The translations under genes and the position numbers were made by a program. From positions 1-40,937 of the forward strand of contig DAHUZS010000059.1 in the NCBI GenBank assembly GCA_027315045.1: 40,937 nucleotides of DNA, in the 5' to 3' direction. The number at the start of each line of letters is the position of its first letter. The first letter of the stretch is position 1. This DNA comes from Acidimicrobiaceae bacterium. GTDB taxonomy: Bacteria; Actinomycetota; Acidimicrobiia; Acidimicrobiales; RAAP-2. Below are positions 15,389 through 27,116 of this stretch, one piece after another. The notes beneath the pieces were generated by a model. That model was not told the origin of the DNA and did no database searches. It saw only the letters and a list, made by a program, of their open reading frames with translations.

Positions 15389-16669
15389 ATGACCTCGAAC
15401 AGCCTCCTGCCCGGCGATGGCCGGGGTGCCGTGGCCCCCGAGGGGGAGTCTGGAGGCGACCAGTACGAGACCGGGCAGACCTTCGACTCCCTCGGCGTCA
15501 GCGTCGAGTTGGTCAAGGCCCTGGCCGACCAGGGGATCACGACCGCCTTTCCCATCCAGACCCTGACGGTTGCCGACGGATTGCTCGGTCGGGACGTCTG
15601 CGGGAAGGCCAAGACCGGATCGGGGAAGACCCTGGCCTTCGGCCTCCCGCTGCTCCAACGCACGGCAGCGGCGCGCGACGGTGCTCGTCCAGCCGGCGCG
15701 CGGCCGGCTCGACCCCACGCCCTCGTCCTTTTGCCCACCCGGGAGCTGGCCCTCCAGGTCCAAGGGGTCCTCGACGCGCTCGCCGGCGCGGTCGGGCTCA
15801 GGGTGGCGGCCGTCTACGGGGGAGCCGAGATCGAACGCCAGGTGGCGCAGCTCCGCAAAGGGGTAGAGGTCGTGATCGCGACACCTGGTCGGCTCATCGA
15901 CCTCGGTGACCGGGGTGAGCTGAGCGTCGGCGACGTCGAGGTGCTGGTGCTCGACGAGGCCGACCGCATGGCCGACATGGGTTTCATGCCCCAGGTCGAG
16001 TGGGTCCTTCGTCGGCTTGAGCGGCCGCACCAGACCCTGCTGTTCTCGGCCACCTTGGATGGGGCCGTTGACCGGCTGGTCAAGCGGTACTTGAACGACC
16101 CCGTGTTCCACGAGGTCGCGTCGGGGACCCAGACGGTGGCGGCCATGCACCACCGGTTCCTTCAGGTCCATCAGATGGACAAGGTCAAGGTGGCGGCGGC
16201 GATCTGTCGCGCGTATGACAAGACGCTGTGCTTCGTACGCACCAAGCGGGGAGCGGACCGACTGGTGGAGCAGCTCGCCCGCGAGAAGGTGAAGAGCGCC
16301 GCCATCCACGGGGACCTTCGGCAGGTCAACCGGGAGCGAGCCTTGGCCGACTTCGCCTCCGGGAAGCTCTCAGTACTCGTCGCGACAGACGTGGCGGCCC
16401 GGGGGCTGCACATCGACAACGTCGATGTCGTCCTCCACTACGACCCGCCAGAGGACCACAAGGCGTACCTGCACCGTTCGGGTCGGACCGCCCGGGCCGG
16501 GGAGACCGGGGTGGCCGTGACCCTGCTGCTCTGGAACCAGCTGGTCGAGGGTGAGATCATCGAGCGTCGGCTGGGACTGCGGGTCCCGATCGTCGAGATG
16601 TTTTCCAACGACCCCCGTCTCGCCGATCTGGCCGGGTGGGAGCCCTCCGAAGACGAGAGCGTGCTCTGA
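15389..16669 (+). CDS. DEAD-box ATP-dependent RNA helicase
   Basis: A 426-residue helicase with all core motifs: Q motif (TFDSLGVSVELVKALADQGI, FPIQ), motif I AKTGSGKT (74-81), Ia PTREL (116-120), Ib TPGR (165-168), II DEAD (189-192), III SAT (220-222), IV around LCFVRTKRGADRLVE, V ATDVAARGLHID and VI HRSGRTARAG. There is no long C-terminal extension, so it resembles the compact RhlE-like type rather than DeaD/CsdA. Likely roles are RNA unwinding in ribosome assembly or cold adaptation. The ATG at 15389 follows a weak GAGAA; an upstream in-frame ATG at 15320 would add a 23-residue extension. The leader of over 100 nt contains a dyad, as is common for cold-regulated helicases (inference). Confidence 0.92.
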   Translation: MTSNSLLPGDGRGAVAPEGESGGDQYETGQTFDSLGVSVELVKALADQGITTAFPIQTLTVADGLLGRDVCGKAKTGSGKTLAFGLPLLQRTAAARDGARPAGARPARPHALVLLPTRELALQVQGVLDALAGAVGLRVAAVYGGAEIERQVAQLRKGVEVVIATPGRLIDLGDRGELSVGDVEVLVLDEADRMADMGFMPQVEWVLRRLERPHQTLLFSATLDGAVDRLVKRYLNDPVFHEVASGTQTVAAMHHRFLQVHQMDKVKVAAAICRAYDKTLCFVRTKRGADRLVEQLAREKVKSAAIHGDLRQVNRERALADFASGKLSVLVATDVAARGLHIDNVDVVLHYDPPEDHKAYLHRSGRTARAGETGVAVTLLLWNQLVEGEIIERRLGLRVPIVEMFSNDPRLADLAGWEPSEDESVL

Positions 16670-16697
16670 GTCGACAGCGGTCCGGGGCAACGAGGCG

Positions 16698-17450
16698 GTG
16701 ACCTTTTCCTCCTCGGTGTCGCCGCGGCTCTGGTCGAGCGGGGAGGAGGCCTTCGATCGGGTGCTGGTCGTCTGTGCCCACCCCGACGACGTGGACTTCG
16801 GGTGCGCGGCCACGGTGGCCACCATGCGCCGTGCCGGAGCCGTGGTCCGGTACTGCATTGTCACCGATGGCGAGGCGGGTGGCGATGACCGGGCCATGTC
16901 CCGCCGCCAGATGGCCGAGATCCGACGGGGCGAGCAGCTCGCGGCGGCGGCCGCCGTGGGTGTGAGCGAGGTGACGTTCCTCGGTTACCCCGACGGCCGG
17001 GTCTCCGCCACCGTTGAGCTGCGCCGCGACCTGTCCCGGGTGGTCCGGGAGTTCCGCCCCGATCTCGTGATTGCGCCCTCCCCCGAGAGGAACTGGAACG
17101 TGATCTTCGCCAGTCACCCGGACCACCTCGCGACGGGTGAGGCAGCCGTCAACGCCGTATACCCGGACAGCCGGAATCCCTTTGCCCACCCCGAGCTCCT
17201 GGACGAGGGTCTGGAGCCCCACACGGTGCGCACCCTGTGGCTGATGGCCGCCCCGGCCGCCAACCTCGCCGTCGACGTCACCGATGCATTCGAGGCCAAG
17301 GTCGCCGCGCTCTCCTGCCACCAGAGCCAGGGGGCCGACGATCCGGGGCTTCGGGACCGTCTGGCGACGTGGGCCGGTGGCTCGGCCGCCTCGGCCGGGC
17401 TGGCCGAGGGCCGTCTCGCCGAGCTCTTCTGGGCGGTGGGGACGGCCTGA
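16698..17450 (+). CDS. PIG-L/LmbE family deacetylase
   Basis: A 250-residue zinc-dependent N-acetyl hydrolase. VLVVCAHPDDVDFGCAAT holds the AHPDD motif with the first zinc ligands and catalytic aspartate, and FASHPDHLATGEAAVNAVY holds the third histidine ligand. Family members deacetylate GlcNAc-type sugars in mycothiol, GPI and antibiotic pathways; MshB and Mca are actinobacterial examples. I cannot place this one with either. The GTG at 16698 lies 28 nt after the helicase stop, so co-transcription is likely; the ribosome-binding site is weak (AACGAGG). The gene ends directly against the convergent aconitase gene with no intergenic space. Confidence 0.88.
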   Translation: MTFSSSVSPRLWSSGEEAFDRVLVVCAHPDDVDFGCAATVATMRRAGAVVRYCIVTDGEAGGDDRAMSRRQMAEIRRGEQLAAAAAVGVSEVTFLGYPDGRVSATVELRRDLSRVVREFRPDLVIAPSPERNWNVIFASHPDHLATGEAAVNAVYPDSRNPFAHPELLDEGLEPHTVRTLWLMAAPAANLAVDVTDAFEAKVAALSCHQSQGADDPGLRDRLATWAGGSAASAGLAEGRLAELFWAVGTA

Positions 17451-17917
17451 TCAGTCCGCCAGCTGGCGGAGGACGTAGCGGAGGATGCCGCCGCCGCGGT
17501 AGTACTCGGCCTCCATCGGGGTGTCGATCCGCACCAGCGCCGAGAACTCGACCCGGGTTCCGTCCTCGCGTTCGGCGGTCACCGACACCTCCTTGGGCAC
17601 CGAGCGGTTGAGCTCGTCGAGACCGCGGATGCTGAAGACCTCGCGACCGTCGAGCCCGAGGCTCCGGGCGTTCTCGCCTGTCCGGTACTGGAGGGGGAGG
17701 ACTCCCATCCCGATCAGGTTGGTGCGGTGGATCCGCTCGAAGCTCTCGACGATCACCGCCCGCACCCCTAGGAGCCCCGGACCCTTGGCTGCCCAGTCCC
17801 GGCTCGAACCTGAGCCGTACTCCTTGCCGGCCAGAATAATCAGCGGGACCCCGTCGCGCCGATAGCGCTCGGAGGCCTCGAAGATGGTGGTCTCCTCACC
17901 GTCGGGCAGGTGCAGGG

Positions 17918-17921
<4 letters not shown>
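17451..17921 (-). CDS. acnA: Aconitate hydratase A, C-terminal swivel domain (separated by frameshift)
   Basis: This 156-codon frame is domain 4 of Acn[20 protein letters not shown], then [20 protein letters not shown] with the substrate-binding GSGSSR, and [20 protein letters not shown]. It should be continuous with the frame at 17918-20137. Reading across the junction, one added C in the run GGCCCGGG (minus strand, 17935-17942) would restore [14 protein letters not shown], the sequence expected in intact actinobacterial AcnA. The frame also happens to begin with a GTG overlapping the upstream TGA, so coupled translation as a separate polypeptide is conceivable. Sequencing error, true frameshift and split enzyme all remain open. 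Confidence 0.85.
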
Positions 17922-20137
<2,216 letters not shown>

Positions 20138-20220
20138 GGACCCATTCTGCCCCCTCTCCGGCCCAGGGCATTCGGGGTCCGGGCGACCGAACCGGGATCT
20201 CTGGGGTGCGAAGATGGCAC

Positions 20221-21951
20221 ATGAACGACGTTCGGAGCCTGGTCGAGCAACGCTTGGCCAGGGCTTTCGACTCGGTTTCCCCCGGTGCCGACCCGGTGGT
20301 ACGTCCCTCGGGCCGGGCGGACCTCCAGGCCAACGGCGCCATCGCCGTCGCCCGATCGCTCGGGCACGACCCCCTCGACGTCGCCAAGGCCGTCGTCGAG
20401 GTGCTCGATATCGCCGATCTCTGTGAGCAGGTGGAGATCAGCGGGAACGGCTTCATCAACCTGACCTACGCGTCAGAGTTCCTGGCAGAGCGACTGGCCG
20501 CCATGGCGGCAGACGAACGGCTCGGTGTCGAGCGGACCGAGTGCGCCGAGACGGTGGTGGTCGACTACTCGGCGCCCAACGTCGCCAAGGAGATGCATGT
20601 CGGCCACCTCCGCACCACGGTCATCGGGGACGCGCTGGCCCGAATGCTCGCCTTCTTGGGGCACGACGTGAGGCGGGAGAACCACATCGGGGACTGGGGA
20701 ACCCCCTTCGGGATGCTGATCGAGCACCTCGTCGATCTGGGCGAGGAGGAAGCGGCCCACGAGCTCTCGGCCGGGGACCTGACCGACTTCTACCAACGGG
20801 CCCGGGCCTCTTTCGACACCGACCCCGCGTTCGCGGAGCGCAGTCGGCGTCGGGTGGTCCTCCTGCAGTCCGGCGACGCCGAGACCCTCCGGCTCTGGCG
20901 GGTCCTCGTGGCCGAAAGCATCCGGTACTTCGACCTCGTCTACCAGAAGCTCGGCATCGAGCTGAGTGACGACGACGTCTTCGGCGAGAGTTTCTACAAC
21001 CCCATGCTCCCCGAGGTTGTCGAAGAGTTCGAGACTCAGGGCCTCCTCGTGCTCCACGAGGGAGCCCATTGTGTGTTCCCGCCCGGTTTCACCAACCGCC
21101 ATGGGGACCCGCTCCCGCTCATCGTCCAGAAATCGGACGGGGGCTATGGCTATGCCAGCACGGACCTCGCCGCCATCCGCTACCGGGTCCGGCAGCTCGG
21201 TGCCACCCGCCTGCTCTACGTCGTGGGAGCTCCCCAGGCCCAGCACCTCCAGATGTGCTTTGCCGTGGCGACCATGGTCGGTTGGCTGGGGGCCGGGATC
21301 GAGGCCGTGCACGTTTCGTTCGGCAGCGTGCTCGGGAGCGATCATCGGATGCTCGCCACTCGATCGGGGCGCGCCGTGAAGCTCGTCGAACTGCTCGACG
21401 AGGCGATCGACCGGGCCCGCAGCGCCATGGCGCAGCGGCGGGAGGTCGACCCCAACAACGCGGCCGGAGTCGACGACGACGCCGTGGCCGCGCAGGTCGG
21501 GATCGGAGCGGTGAAGTACGCCGACCTGTCCACCGATCGGGGCCGCGACTATGTCTTCGACTGGGATCGAATGCTCGCGTTCGAGGGCAACACCGGGCCC
21601 TACCTGCAGTATGCATACGCCAGGATCCGGTCGATCTTTCGCCGCGGCGAGGTCGACGTACCCGATCCGGTGCCGCCGGTCCTTGACGATCCCCACGAGC
21701 GGGCGCTTGGCCTCCAGCTGCTCGGCTTCCCCTGGGCGCTCGAGGAGACCGTGGCCACCTACAGCCCCCACAAGCTCTGCGGCTACCTTTTCGAGGTGGC
21801 CTCGGCCTTCACCGCCTTCTACGAGAACTGCCGGGTCCTCGTCGAAGACGAGCACCAGCGGTCGAGCCGCCTCACCCTCTGCGACCTCTCCGCCCGGGTG
21901 CTCCGGGTCGGCCTGTCCCATCTCGGCATCGAAGCGCCTGAGCGCATGTGA
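20221..21951 (+). CDS. argS: Arginine--tRNA ligase
   Basis: A 576-residue class I aminoacyl-tRNA synthetase. The N-terminal Add1 tRNA-recognition domain (about 1-100) is followed by the HIGH-type motif HVGH at 126-129 in [20 protein letters not shown]. The conserved block [18 protein letters not shown] and the C-terminal DALR anticodon-binding domain ([14 protein letters not shown]) are present. As in many ArgRS enzymes there is no clear [21 protein letters not shown] occupies that place. The ATG at 20221 gives the family N-terminus; a frame extension to 20206 is not needed. Actinobacteria typically keep argS just upstream of lysA; here an alpha/beta hydrolase and a tRNA-Arg gene on the opposite strand lie between them. 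Confidence 0.96.
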   Translation: MNDVRSLVEQRLARAFDSVSPGADPVVRPSGRADLQANGAIAVARSLGHDPLDVAKAVVEVLDIADLCEQVEISGNGFINLTYASEFLAERLAAMAADERLGVERTECAETVVVDYSAPNVAKEMHVGHLRTTVIGDALARMLAFLGHDVRRENHIGDWGTPFGMLIEHLVDLGEEEAAHELSAGDLTDFYQRARASFDTDPAFAERSRRRVVLLQSGDAETLRLWRVLVAESIRYFDLVYQKLGIELSDDDVFGESFYNPMLPEVVEEFETQGLLVLHEGAHCVFPPGFTNRHGDPLPLIVQKSDGGYGYASTDLAAIRYRVRQLGATRLLYVVGAPQAQHLQMCFAVATMVGWLGAGIEAVHVSFGSVLGSDHRMLATRSGRAVKLVELLDEAIDRARSAMAQRREVDPNNAAGVDDDAVAAQVGIGAVKYADLSTDRGRDYVFDWDRMLAFEGNTGPYLQYAYARIRSIFRRGEVDVPDPVPPVLDDPHERALGLQLLGFPWALEETVATYSPHKLCGYLFEVASAFTAFYENCRVLVEDEHQRSSRLTLCDLSARVLRVGLSHLGIEAPERM

Positions 21952-21959
21952 ACCGTTCT

Positions 21960-21979
21960 CGGTTCCGGATGTCGAACCG
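21960..21979. terminator. Weak convergent hairpin between argS and hydrolase
   Basis: CGGTTC (21960-21965) and GAACCG (21974-21979) form a 6-bp stem with an 8-nt loop in the 40-nt gap between two convergent genes. There is no T-run on either side. It could end transcription from both directions, but the stem is short. Confidence 0.25.
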
Positions 21980-21991
21980 GCACGGTCCGGG

Positions 21992-22807
21992 TTAGGCCGG
22001 TGTCGACGCCTTGGCCCGCAGGTACCGGCTGAGGAATAGCGTCATCAGCTCGCTCGTCGGCCGGCCGAAGCGTGGATCGGCGTCGAAGGCATGGGGTTGT
22101 TCAGCGTAGATGTGCAGCTCGGTCGGGACCTTGTGCTCGATCAGGCGCTCGTACATGAGGAAGCTCGCCGACACCGGTACGGTCGCGTCGGAAGTGCCGT
22201 GCACCAGCATGGTCGGCGGGAAGTGGGGCCCGGCCAGGCCCGCGGGGCTCGCCGACTCCGCCAGCTCCGCCGTGGGGTGGTCCGACAGCGCCTCGATGGG
22301 AATCGCGCCATGTGCCCGTGCGCCGAAGGAGAAGACGGTTGGGGGGTAGACGGCGATCACGGCACCGACCGAGGTGTCGATCCCCGGGTTCCCTCCCTCC
22401 CCCTCGTAGGGGGCGGCGCCCGGGGTGCCGGCGGCGAAGAGCACGAGGTGTGCACCAGCGGAATTGCCTTCGAGGGCGATGCGGGTCGGGTCGATGCCGA
22501 GTTTCCCGGCGTTGGCGCGCATCCAGCGGATGGCTGCCTTCACGTCGTGGATCTGGGCCGGCCACGGGGATTCGTCGACCAGGCGGTACTCGGTCGCCAC
22601 GCACACGTAGCCGGCCCTTCCGAGGAGGATGCCGTATCCGCGTAGCTGGGTCTTCTCCCCTGAGCGCCATCCGCCCCCGTGGACCAGGAGCACGGCCGGG
22701 CGGCCGGCCTCGTCGCCCGGAGGGGTGTACACGTCGCAGCGGAGGTCGCGACCGCCACCGCTCCCAAACACCACGTTTTCTCTGATCTCTACGCGTCCCT
22801 CGGTCAC
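21992..22807 (-). CDS. Alpha/beta hydrolase (HSL/BD-FAE-like esterase)
   Basis: A 271-residue serine hydrolase. HGGG at 43-46 forms the oxyanion hole, Ser116 in GNSAG is the nucleophile, Asp207 in HGTSDATVP and His239 in EQPHAFD complete the triad. The HGGGW motif and short lid fit the carboxylesterase/BD-FAE type, which acts on acetyl esters or small lipids. There is no signal peptide, so it is probably cytoplasmic. The frame is open for about 200 codons upstream, but the GTG at 22807 has an excellent GGGGGAG ribosome-binding site 4 nt before it and starts the conserved sequence. It interrupts the usual argS-lysA neighbourhood. Confidence 0.88.
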   Translation of the reverse strand: MTEGRVEIRENVVFGSGGGRDLRCDVYTPPGDEAGRPAVLLVHGGGWRSGEKTQLRGYGILLGRAGYVCVATEYRLVDESPWPAQIHDVKAAIRWMRANAGKLGIDPTRIALEGNSAGAHLVLFAAGTPGAAPYEGEGGNPGIDTSVGAVIAVYPPTVFSFGARAHGAIPIEALSDHPTAELAESASPAGLAGPHFPPTMLVHGTSDATVPVSASFLMYERLIEHKVPTELHIYAEQPHAFDADPRFGRPTSELMTLFLSRYLRAKASTPA

Positions 22808-23253
22808 GATCTCCCCCTCTGTCGCTGTCGGCCGAATGTACCCGGGCCACGGTCCTCTGGTCCCCTGTGGCGTGCCCGCCGTGGACCCACCTGTCGGGGC
22901 GGCGTGCCCAGTCGGCGCCTCAGCGTGAACCCGGGTGGGGAGTCGGCGGATCTGAGGTGGCTTCGACCAGGAGGTTCCACGGCGCGACGACACCCGCGAG
23001 CTGGCGGAAGCTCCGGGCCCGCAGGCCGGTCCCGAAAATGGCCGCCAGGAGGTCCGGCGACGGGAGCTACGTCTCCCAACCCTCCGAGGCTGGCCCGGGC
23101 CGGCCGGGCCACCGCAGCCATGAACGATGGGGGCACCGGTCCGAGGACCACGCCGTCCTGGCTGAGGCGCCGGAATCGGTGCTGGGCTCGGAGGGTCGGG
23201 ATGCCCACCGCCCGTGGTCGCCGCGGGCAGCGGACCGAGCCCGGGCTCCGACG
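22808..23253. other. 446-nt intergenic region without a recognisable gene
   Basis: Long frames cross this stretch on both strands, but they are Pro/Arg/Gly-rich, run into the tRNA and lysA, and show no family resemblance. Two structures are visible: a 7-bp GGCCCGG/CCGGGCC stem with a 5-nt loop (23092-23110) and a 12-bp palindrome GAGCCCGGGCTC (23237-23248) just beyond the 3' end of the tRNA. The latter may help end tRNA transcription. I call no gene. Confidence 0.4.
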
Positions 23254-23325
23254 CGCCCCAGGCAGGACTCGAACCTGCGCACACGGCTCCGGAGGCCGTT
23301 GCTCTATCCGCTGAGCTACTGGGGC
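23254..23325 (-). tRNA. tRNA-Arg (anticodon CCG)
   Basis: The minus strand folds into a complete cloverleaf. The acceptor stem is GCCCCAG/CTGGGGC (7 bp, perfect). The D arm starts GCTC and closes with GAGC. The anticodon stem is ACGGC/GCCGT with loop CTCCGGA, so the anticodon is CCG, reading CGG arginine codons. The T arm is GCAGG/CCTGC around TTCGAGT, and the discriminator base is G. CCA is not encoded. It lies 27 nt from lysA, divergently, with a minus-strand TACGGT box at 23336-23341. Confidence 0.95.
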
Positions 23326-23335
23326 TGGGCCGTTC

Positions 23336-23345
23336 ACCGTATCGT
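23336..23345. promoter_or_regulatory. Overlapping divergent -10 boxes for tRNA-Arg and lysA
   Basis: On the plus strand TATCGT (23340-23345) ends 7 nt before the lysA ATG. On the minus strand TACGGT (23341-23336) lies 10 nt upstream of the mature tRNA 5' end. The two hexamers share two bases, as in the udgB/phosphatase gap, so the two promoters would compete. No clear -35 elements were found. Confidence 0.4.
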
Positions 23346-23352
23346 GTCGGAC

Positions 23353-24672
23353 ATGACCCGTCGTCGCCAGGGCCCGGACGGCGACGCCGGAGCACCCCTG
23401 GAACCCCGACTCCTGCCCGACAACGCTCGGATCGATCCGTCCGGGCGCCTCGCGATCGCCGGCGTCGATCTCCTCGGCCTGGTCGAACAGCACGGGACGC
23501 CGCTGTTCGTCTACGACGAGGGGCACATCCGTGCCCGCTGCCGAGAGGCCCGCGAGGCGTTCGGCGAGGGGGTTGTGTACGCGACCAAGGCCTTCTTGTG
23601 CAAGGCGATGGCCAGGTTGGCCCACGAAGAGGGCCTGTGTCTGGACGTGTCGACTCGGGGGGAGCTCGAAGTCGCCCTGGCCGCCCGGGTCCCCGGCGAC
23701 CGCCTGGTCCTGCACGGGAACAACAAGTCGGACGCGGAGCTGGCCCGGGCGCTCGAGGTCGGAGTCGGCCGAATCGTGGTCGACTCGTTCGACGAGATCA
23801 CGCGGCTCGGCCGGCTCACCGACGACATCCCACCCCGGGCGACCCGTCCTCGCGTGCTGGTCCGAGTGACTCCAGGCATCGAGGCGCACACCCACGAGTT
23901 CGTGCGCACCGGCCAGGAGGACACCAAATTCGGCTTCTCGGTGGCGTCGGGGGCGGCGGCCAAGGCGGTCGCCGCGCTCGAGCTCATGGGTGGTGTCGAC
24001 CTGGTCGGGGTGCATGCCCACATTGGCAGTCAGGTCTTCGACGTGGAGTCCTTCGAGCTGGCGGCCGAGGTGCTCGGTGGTTTCGCCGTTCCTCTCGGAC
24101 TGCCCGAGCTGGTCGTCGGTGGGGGCCTCGGCGTCGCCTACGTGAACGGCGAGCAGGCACCGAGCATCACCGAGTGGGCTGACGCAACACGGGTCGCCCT
24201 CGCGAAGGTGGGGCTAGCGCCCGGGACGAGGGTGACGGCCGAGCCGGGGCGCTCGATCGTCGCCGCGGCCGCGGTGACTCTGTACCGGGTGGGGTCGATC
24301 AAGGAGCTACCCGGCGTGCGGACCTACGTCTCGGTGGACGGTGGAATGAGTGACAACCCTCGTCCCGTGCTCTATGGCAGCGGGTATGAGGCGTTCCTGC
24401 CCCGGGCGACCGACGCCCGGAGGCCCCGCTCGGTTCGAATCGTCGGCAAGCACTGTGAGACCGGCGACGTGTTAGTCGGTGAGGCCCACCTCCCGGCGGA
24501 CCTCGTCGTCGGCGACGTGCTGGCGACGCCGGTCACCGGTGCCTACGGCTACTCCATGGCGTCCAACTACAACAAGGTGCCCCGCCCGCCGGTCCTGTTC
24601 GTGGCCGAGGGGGAGGCAAAGGTGGTGGTCCGGGGGGAGACGGTTGAGGACCTCCTACGCCTCGATTTCTGA
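23353..24672 (+). CDS. lysA: Diaminopimelate decarboxylase
   Basis: A 439-residue PLP enzyme that makes lysine from meso-diaminopimelate. Lys79 in VVYATKAFLCKAMARL binds PLP; HAHIGSQ contacts the cofactor; VVGGGLG and EPGRSIVA bind its phosphate; GKHCETGDVL brings the partner-subunit catalytic cysteine; YSMASNYNKVPRPPVL is the C-terminal signature. It begins the lysA-hom-thrC cluster of aspartate-family amino-acid genes. The ATG at 23353 is 7 nt after TATCGT; an in-frame GTG at 23344 would overlap that box and is less likely. The protein is of normal length and complete. Confidence 0.95.
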   Translation: MTRRRQGPDGDAGAPLEPRLLPDNARIDPSGRLAIAGVDLLGLVEQHGTPLFVYDEGHIRARCREAREAFGEGVVYATKAFLCKAMARLAHEEGLCLDVSTRGELEVALAARVPGDRLVLHGNNKSDAELARALEVGVGRIVVDSFDEITRLGRLTDDIPPRATRPRVLVRVTPGIEAHTHEFVRTGQEDTKFGFSVASGAAAKAVAALELMGGVDLVGVHAHIGSQVFDVESFELAAEVLGGFAVPLGLPELVVGGGLGVAYVNGEQAPSITEWADATRVALAKVGLAPGTRVTAEPGRSIVAAAAVTLYRVGSIKELPGVRTYVSVDGGMSDNPRPVLYGSGYEAFLPRATDARRPRSVRIVGKHCETGDVLVGEAHLPADLVVGDVLATPVTGAYGYSMASNYNKVPRPPVLFVAEGEAKVVVRGETVEDLLRLDF

Positions 24673-24706
24673 GCCTGGAGGTCGAAGGTAGCGCCATCTC
24701 AGGCGG

Positions 24707-24712
24707 TAGCGT
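24707..24712 (+). promoter_or_regulatory. -10 box for hom (leaderless)
   Basis: TAGCGT with exactly 6 nt to the GTG start of hom at 24719. It lies in the 46-nt gap after lysA, so hom-thrC can be transcribed separately from lysA. No Shine-Dalgarno sequence is present before the GTG, consistent with leaderless translation. Confidence 0.4.
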
Positions 24713-24718
24713 GATCGG

Positions 24719-26065
24719 GTGAGCGCGACCGGCCACGACGCCTCCGCCATCCGGGTGGCGTTGCTCGGCTGCGGCAACGTGGGCACCGCCCTGGTCGAGA
24801 TGATCTTCGATCCGGCCAATGGCCGCGAGATCGAGCTGTCGGCAGGGGTCAGGCTCCAGATCGTGGGGATCGCCGTCCGCCGGACCGAGGAAGCTCGCTC
24901 GGTGCGGCCCTGGTTCCCGAACGACCTGCTCACCCAGGACGCCAAGGGCCTCGTCGAACGGGACGACGTCGACGTGGTCGTGGAGCTGATCGGCGGCCTG
25001 GACCCGGCACAGCGCCTGGTCGAGGCGGCGCTCGGTTCGGGAAAGTCTGTCGTGACCGGCAACAAGGCGCTCTTGGCCCGAGTGGGCGGTGAGCTTGCCG
25101 ACCTCGCCTCGGACAACGGCGTGGACCTCCTCTATGAAGCGGCGGTGGGTAGTGCGATCCCGATCGTTCGACCCCTCCGGGAGTCGCTCGCCGGTGAGCG
25201 GATCCTTCGGGTGATGGGCATCGTCAACGGGACCACCAACTTCATCCTGAGCAAGATGGCCACCGAAGGGACGACCTACGAGGAGGCGCTGACCGAGGCC
25301 CAGGAACTCGGCCTGGCCGAAGCGGATCCGAGCGCGGACGTCGAGGGGCACGACGCCGCGGCCAAGGCGGCGATCCTGGCCACCCTCGCTTTTGGTGCCA
25401 ACGTGGTGGTCGACGACGTGCACCGAGAGGGAATCACCGCGGTCACCCAGTCCGACGTCCGCTATGCCTTGCAGCTGGGGTACGTCATCAAGCCGCTGGT
25501 GGTGGCCGAACGGGTCCAGGGGGGTTCGGCGATCTCGGTGCGCGTGCACCCGGCGGTGATTCCGTCGGGCCACCCCCTCGCATCGGTCAACGGGGCAAAC
25601 AACGCGGTGTTCATCGAGGGTGAACACGCCGGGGAGATGATGCTCTACGGCCAGGGAGCCGGGGGAAGCGCCGCGGCCAGCGCGGTGCTGGGGGACCTCA
25701 TCGTCGCGGCGCGCCACCTCCGTCACGGCGGATCCACCCCTCCGGCGTCGCGTCGGGTCGCCGTCGACCTGGTGCCGATCGAGGAGCTGTGTTCGCCCTT
25801 CTACCTGAGCATGGACGTGATCGACCGGCCTGGGGTCTTGGCCTCGGTGGCTGGAGTCATGGGTGAGCACGGCGTCTCTATCCGTTGGATGGAGCAAAAG
25901 GGGCTGGGAGACGAGGCGCGGTTGATCTTCCTCACCCACATGGCCGACGGCGGGGCGGTGTCGGACACGGTCGCCGAGCTGGGCAAGCTAAATGTCGTGG
26001 ACCGGATCGGTGCCGTGCTGCGAGTGATCGGAACCGAGAGCTCCGGTCCGAGCCCCGGCGCCTGA
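24719..26065 (+). CDS. hom: Homoserine dehydrogenase with ACT domain
   Basis: A 448-residue enzyme reducing aspartate semialdehyde to homoserine, the branch point toward threonine and methionine. The nucleotide-binding start is [24 protein letters not shown] contains the catalytic-region lysine, [15 protein letters not shown] the conserved NGTTNFI motif, and [20 protein letters not shown] the substrate-binding carboxylates. Residues from about 355 onward ([20 protein letters not shown]) form an ACT domain, the usual site of threonine feedback. The GTG at 24719 sits 6 nt after a TAGCGT box. thrC follows after one base. Confidence 0.95.
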   Translation: MSATGHDASAIRVALLGCGNVGTALVEMIFDPANGREIELSAGVRLQIVGIAVRRTEEARSVRPWFPNDLLTQDAKGLVERDDVDVVVELIGGLDPAQRLVEAALGSGKSVVTGNKALLARVGGELADLASDNGVDLLYEAAVGSAIPIVRPLRESLAGERILRVMGIVNGTTNFILSKMATEGTTYEEALTEAQELGLAEADPSADVEGHDAAAKAAILATLAFGANVVVDDVHREGITAVTQSDVRYALQLGYVIKPLVVAERVQGGSAISVRVHPAVIPSGHPLASVNGANNAVFIEGEHAGEMMLYGQGAGGSAAASAVLGDLIVAARHLRHGGSTPPASRRVAVDLVPIEELCSPFYLSMDVIDRPGVLASVAGVMGEHGVSIRWMEQKGLGDEARLIFLTHMADGGAVSDTVAELGKLNVVDRIGAVLRVIGTESSGPSPGA

Positions 26066-26066
26066 G

Positions 26067-27104
26067 ATGCCCGGCTGGCGCGGGGTTATCGAGGAGTACC
26101 GCCAATACCTGCCGATCGGCGACGGCGATCCGGTGATCACTCTGCTCGAGGGGGCCACACCACTCGTGCCCGCCCCTCGGCTCTCCGAGCGGGTCGGTGC
26201 GACCGTCTACCTCAAGGTCGAGGGGGCCAACCCCACCGGGTCGTTCAAGGACCGGGGGATGACCGTCGCGATCTCGAGCGCGCTCGGCCAGGGGACCAAG
26301 GCGGTGGTGTGCGCGTCGACCGGGAACACCTCGGCGTCCGCCGCGGCCTATGCCAGTCGAGCCGGTCTGCGCTGTGTGGTCCTCATCCCCGAGGGCCACA
26401 TCGCGCTGGGCAAGCTCGCCCAGGCGCTCATCCACGGGGCCCGAGTTCTGCAGGTGCGCGGCAACTTCGATAAGGCCCTGCACATCGTCCGGGCTCTCCC
26501 GGAACGAGCCCCGGTGACGGTGGTCAACTCGGTCAACCCGCTGCGGATCGAGGGCCAGAAGACGGCGGCATTCGAAATCGTCGACGTGCTCGGTGACGCG
26601 CCCGACGTTCACTACATCCCGGTGGGCAACGCGGGCAATATCACCGCCTACTGGCGGGGCTATCGCGAGTATCAGGATGCCGGTCGGTCCACCAAGCTGC
26701 CGCGGATGCTCGGGTTCCAGGCCGCCGGCGCGGCGCCCATCGTGCTCGGGCACGTCGTCGAGGAGCCCGAGACGGTGGCCACCGCCATCCGCATTGGCAA
26801 CCCGGCCAGCTGGTATGCCGCGACCGCTGCGGCGAACGAGTCGGGTGGGGCCATCCGTGCCGTCACCGACGAGGAGATCCTGGCCGCCTACCGATTCCTG
26901 GCCGAGGAGGAGTCGGTCTTCTGTGAGGCGGCATCGGCTGCCTCGGTGGCCGGACTGCTGGCCAGCGAGGTCAATCCGGGGTCGACCGTGGTCTGCGTGC
27001 TGACCGGCCACGGGCTGAAGGATCCGGATCTCGCCATCAGCCAGATCGCCGTTCCTGGCGTGGTGGACGCGGACATCGAGGCCGTGGTGGCCGAGCTCGG
27101 CTGA
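26067..27104 (+). CDS. thrC: Threonine synthase
   Basis: A 345-residue PLP enzyme converting O-phosphohomoserine to threonine. Lys61 in [11 protein letters not shown] forms the Schiff base; [15 protein letters not shown] and [14 protein letters not shown] bind substrate and PLP phosphate; [14 protein letters not shown] and GHGLKDP complete the fold II active site. The ATG at 26067 follows the hom stop by one base, so translation is probably coupled. In Actinobacteria thrB (homoserine kinase) normally follows thrC; here the next gene is a convergent GGDEF-EAL gene 12 nt away, and no kinase is visible in the window. The enzyme still needs phosphohomoserine, so a kinase must be encoded elsewhere. 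Confidence 0.95.
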   Translation: MPGWRGVIEEYRQYLPIGDGDPVITLLEGATPLVPAPRLSERVGATVYLKVEGANPTGSFKDRGMTVAISSALGQGTKAVVCASTGNTSASAAAYASRAGLRCVVLIPEGHIALGKLAQALIHGARVLQVRGNFDKALHIVRALPERAPVTVVNSVNPLRIEGQKTAAFEIVDVLGDAPDVHYIPVGNAGNITAYWRGYREYQDAGRSTKLPRMLGFQAAGAAPIVLGHVVEEPETVATAIRIGNPASWYAATAAANESGGAIRAVTDEEILAAYRFLAEEESVFCEAASAASVAGLLASEVNPGSTVVCVLTGHGLKDPDLAISQIAVPGVVDADIEAVVAELG

Positions 27105-27116
27105 GCGGCCGCAGGA

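Noticed and set aside
22804-24021. A 405-codon minus-strand frame over the tRNA and lysA
   Set aside because: It crosses the tRNA-Arg gene and runs antisense to lysA; nothing in it looks conserved.
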